Shown here in pieces: positions 38,273 to 40,714 of a stretch of DNA of 40,714 nucleotides. Source of the DNA: Ruminococcus sp. (GTDB lineage Bacteria > Bacillota > Clostridia > Oscillospirales > Ruminococcaceae); the NCBI GenBank assembly GCA_017534595.1, contig JAFXVY010000012.1:1-40714 (forward strand). Reading direction: 5' to 3'. The notes under the pieces were generated by a model that did no database searches, was not told the origin of the DNA, and was given only the letters and a program-made list of their open reading frames with translations. Position 1 is the stretch's first letter, and each line of letters opens with the position of its first letter. The translations under genes and the position numbers were made by a program.

Positions 38273-40576
38273 ATGAAAAAACCGTTATCACTGCTGACAG
38301 CAGCCGTCCTTGCGGCAACGGCACTCGCTATGCCTGCCTACGCAAAGGAATCCTACGAGACCCCCCTCGTACCGGTGGGAGGGTCTGAGAAATACGAGCT
38401 CTATGTCAACGGCTCGCAGTTCAACTCGGATAAGCTGACGATAGAATGCGGCGACGGTACTGCCGTCTTTGACGGTAAGCATACCCTGACGCTGACAAAT
38501 GCGTACCTCAACACCCTAAGTGATTATCCCGAGGACAGCAATGCCCTCTACGGCGTTATCAACAGCGGCATCGAGGATCTGACCATCGTGCTCGAGGGTG
38601 AGAATATCATCGAAGGCAGCAATAACGCCAACGACGGCATAGATACCGCCGGCGGCTGCAGCGTGACGATCACCGGCGACGGCTCGCTTGAGATCAACAA
38701 TGCCTATTACGGCACCTACATCGGCTACTGGGAAGTACCGGGCGGCGACCTTACCGTCACGGACGGCGCGAAGCTGACTGTGACCAATCCAAGCTGCGCC
38801 GGCATCTGGGTAAATCACGACATCAACTTTACCGACTGCACGGCGGAGGTCACAAAGAACGACGAAGGAACCTACAACGGTATCGTTTCCAACATCGGGG
38901 GCACCGTTACCTTCACGAACAGCGATGTATATGTAAGCACCTGGTGCGCGGCTCTTACCTTCGGCAACGGCGACGAATCCAAGCACGCAATGGTCGTTAA
39001 TTCGGGCAAAGTAACTCTTGAGAGCAGATCGCCCCAGAATGACGCGGACTCCCGCAAGGGCGTGGCGATCACCTGCGAGCCCGAGGATGAGAGTCAGGAG
39101 ATAAACTGCACGCTGACCGTCAACGGCGGAACTCTCGACGTAACAGCGGATGTACAGTGTACGAATATCCCCGAGGAGAACATCGTTCTCGGCAGCGGCG
39201 TTTCCTATGTTCAGGGCAGCAGCCTGAGCGACGGCGGGAAAGTTGTTATAAGCGGCGGTCTGACCGCAGATCAGCTGCCCTTTGAGTTCGATAAGCCGAC
39301 CTTCGTTTCGCTTTCGTACGTCGGCGAGGTCGAAGGAAACACTCTGAGTGTGGCTTACGGTCAGAATCAGAACATGAGCGCCTACTTCCAGCGCCTGGGA
39401 GAATATGATACCCGTGACGAGACCCTGGCCGAGCTTGCGGAAATTGGCATCGAGGATATCTGGATAGAATCTCAGCTCGACTGGTCTATCGACAACACGA
39501 CCGACTGGCATTACAACAAGTACTGGGACACCCAAGGCTACGATGCAGACTACACTCAGCACCTCGGCGAATGGGCTTATACGGATCTCGGATATTCCCT
39601 CGATTCGGCAAACAGCGCATGGATAATGCGTTATATGGGCAACACCTCTGATCCCGACGACGAACGCTGGTACGGCACCGAAAATAGCCCGGGCTGGAAG
39701 GATGCTCTCGGCGAGGGCAACTACGAGATCGTCAAGGAAGATGATGACTACTCCTATGCCGTTATCAATTACGATAAGCACACGGTATATTTCAGGATGA
39801 GATATGCTGCCGCTTATTGGGCCAAGGATGATCCGGAAAACATAGTGCACAGAATATTCACCGACTGGACCGACCCCGCGTGCTACGGCAAGGATGCTCC
39901 GCCCTGGGTAGAGTACACCGCTGAAGATATCCCCGCACCGGAGATCAGCGATTTCGTTCTCACGAACGAAGTTGAACATCACAACCCGGTCGGAGCGATA
40001 ACGCTGACTGTCCCCAAATCCCTTGAGAAGATAAACGCGGCGATCACTGCCTGCGGCGGTTCCGTTAGGATCGTAGCCGATGCCCGCATCTACGGCACCG
40101 AAGAATGGGTGACCGATATCCCGATATACCCGTGGTGGGTGATCGGAGGCCAGTACAAGTTCTCGCTCTATCCGCTTGCCGAGGCAGGCAAGCCCCTGCC
40201 CGAGAACACGCCTCTTGAATTCCGCTGCCGGTATTATGTAGATCAGTATGATCAGGCGCATGAATGGGTAAGCGAATTCTATTCCGAGTATTCGGATATC
40301 CTCAGCTTCGGCGTCGAGTACGAGCACTGGTACAAGGGCGATGTGAACAAGGACGGAAAGGTCGATACTCTTGATCTTACGCTGCTCGCACGCTATCTCG
40401 CCAAATGGCCGGGCTATGATAAGCTGGTCGATCCTTTCCTCGGCGAGCTTGACGGAGTCGAGGGAGTAACGGTCGCCGATTACGTTATCCTCGCACGCTG
40501 CCTTGCAAAATGGCCCAATTACTGGGAGAATTACATAGTTGAGGTCGAGCTCCCCAAGGGTTCCCTGAAAACCTAA
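38273..40576 (+). CDS. Secreted dockerin protein with carbohydrate-binding-like repeats
   Basis: The 767-residue protein has a signal peptide (KKPLSLLTAAVLAATALAMP ... AYA). Residues about 30-350 are a beta-helix-like region of NxG turns (GENIIEGSNNANDGIDTAGG, then GDGSLEINNAYYGTYIG), as in DUF4353 carbohydrate-binding proteins. A middle part of 330 residues is rich in Trp, Asp and Tyr and is unrecognised. The dockerin spans about 688-750. It has one good calcium loop (GDVNKDGKVDTLDLTLLAR), and a second (GELDGVEGVTVADYVILARC) that lacks the usual D-x-N-x-D. LAKWP follows both. No enzyme domain is recognised. The ATG is set by TTGGAGG and the signal peptide. It may dock to the cohesin protein at 724; this pairing is only suggested. 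Confidence 0.85.
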   Translation: MKKPLSLLTAAVLAATALAMPAYAKESYETPLVPVGGSEKYELYVNGSQFNSDKLTIECGDGTAVFDGKHTLTLTNAYLNTLSDYPEDSNALYGVINSGIEDLTIVLEGENIIEGSNNANDGIDTAGGCSVTITGDGSLEINNAYYGTYIGYWEVPGGDLTVTDGAKLTVTNPSCAGIWVNHDINFTDCTAEVTKNDEGTYNGIVSNIGGTVTFTNSDVYVSTWCAALTFGNGDESKHAMVVNSGKVTLESRSPQNDADSRKGVAITCEPEDESQEINCTLTVNGGTLDVTADVQCTNIPEENIVLGSGVSYVQGSSLSDGGKVVISGGLTADQLPFEFDKPTFVSLSYVGEVEGNTLSVAYGQNQNMSAYFQRLGEYDTRDETLAELAEIGIEDIWIESQLDWSIDNTTDWHYNKYWDTQGYDADYTQHLGEWAYTDLGYSLDSANSAWIMRYMGNTSDPDDERWYGTENSPGWKDALGEGNYEIVKEDDDYSYAVINYDKHTVYFRMRYAAAYWAKDDPENIVHRIFTDWTDPACYGKDAPPWVEYTAEDIPAPEISDFVLTNEVEHHNPVGAITLTVPKSLEKINAAITACGGSVRIVADARIYGTEEWVTDIPIYPWWVIGGQYKFSLYPLAEAGKPLPENTPLEFRCRYYVDQYDQAHEWVSEFYSEYSDILSFGVEYEHWYKGDVNKDGKVDTLDLTLLARYLAKWPGYDKLVDPFLGELDGVEGVTVADYVILARCLAKWPNYWENYIVEVELPKGSLKT

Positions 40577-40714
40577 GGCAACACCGCACAACCATTGTGC
40601 GTCAGACGCGCAGTCAGATTTTTCGTCAGATTGCCTAAATTCGACGCCGCCTTGCTGGCGCAAGGCAAGGAGAATTTGGGTAATATGACGGAAAATATGC
40701 AAGCGGATGATGTA
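40577..40714. mobile_element. MITE-like element, copy 2, with a nested insertion, cut by the window end
   Basis: GGCAACACCGCACAACC at 40577-40593 begins right after the dockerin stop codon. TGTGCGTCAGA follows, then 75 or so foreign bases with their own inverted repeat (GATTGCCTAAATTC ... GAATTTGGGTAATATG) and the hairpin GCCTTG ... CAAGGC. Then GAAAATATGCAAGCGGATGA resumes the core seen, reversed, at 22060-22090. The right end is beyond the window. Confidence 0.75.

Noticed and set aside
38516-40702. A 728-codon open frame antisense to the dockerin gene
   Set aside because: It comes from the codon bias of the real gene. It has no ribosome site, and the plus-strand product has a signal peptide and a dockerin.

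Overview
The window reads as chromosomal DNA of a spore-forming, GC-rich, anaerobic Firmicute, most likely a Ruminococcus-like member of the Oscillospiraceae. The evidence is a cohesin-bearing wall protein and a dockerin-bearing secreted protein in one window, spoVAC and spoVG, LexA, Gram-positive promoters and ribosome binding sites, and lipoproteins typical of gut clostridia. The genus is an inference; there is no rRNA to anchor it. I saw no tRNA, rRNA, CRISPR array, phage genes or transposase gene.

Layout. 1-4293 (minus strand): hairpin-rich repeat DNA, a small membrane protein, a large cohesin/repeat surface protein and a solitary spoVAC. 4536-9517 (plus): a DEDD exonuclease, then a likely operon of an unknown protein, a TerB-like protein, a solute-binding lipoprotein and a Na+/Ca2+-type antiporter. 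9590-12185: serS and a dCMP deaminase gene converge on about 830 bases of repeats. 12354-16083 (minus): an L,D-transpeptidase, folC and a ThrH-type phosphatase. 16336-22019 (plus): rimO, pgsA, an unknown gene, cysS, a degenerate membrane cyclophilin and comF. 22158-26340 (plus): a MITE-like element, then a sulfatase-fold (LTA-synthase-like) membrane protein, a small membrane protein, and a YidC-like insertase domain fused to a CDP-glycerol glycerophosphotransferase domain. 26584-29539 (minus): a Nudix hydrolase and a YfhO-type membrane protein. 29817-31305 (plus): an acyl carrier protein and a TraB/GumN lipoprotein. 31415-37527 (minus): an anti-sigma/ECF sigma pair, then murC-lexA-zinc ribbon-cls. 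37777-40576 (plus): spoVG and the dockerin protein, followed by a second MITE-like copy cut by the window end.

Functional theme. Much of the window serves the envelope: phospholipid head groups (pgsA, cls), peptidoglycan (murC, L,D-transpeptidase), possible phosphoglycerol polymers (sulfatase-fold protein plus fused glycerophosphotransferase), YfhO, and cohesin/dockerin assembly. Two things stand out as possibly undescribed. The first is the three-gene operon ending in the YidC-glycerophosphotransferase fusion. The second is a dispersed downstream element found after gene ends, always in the same orientation as the gene. It is built from tandem mini-hairpins whose stems change while their flanks stay conserved, and two copies end in the same terminator hairpin. 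Four copies are visible, one of them very divergent.
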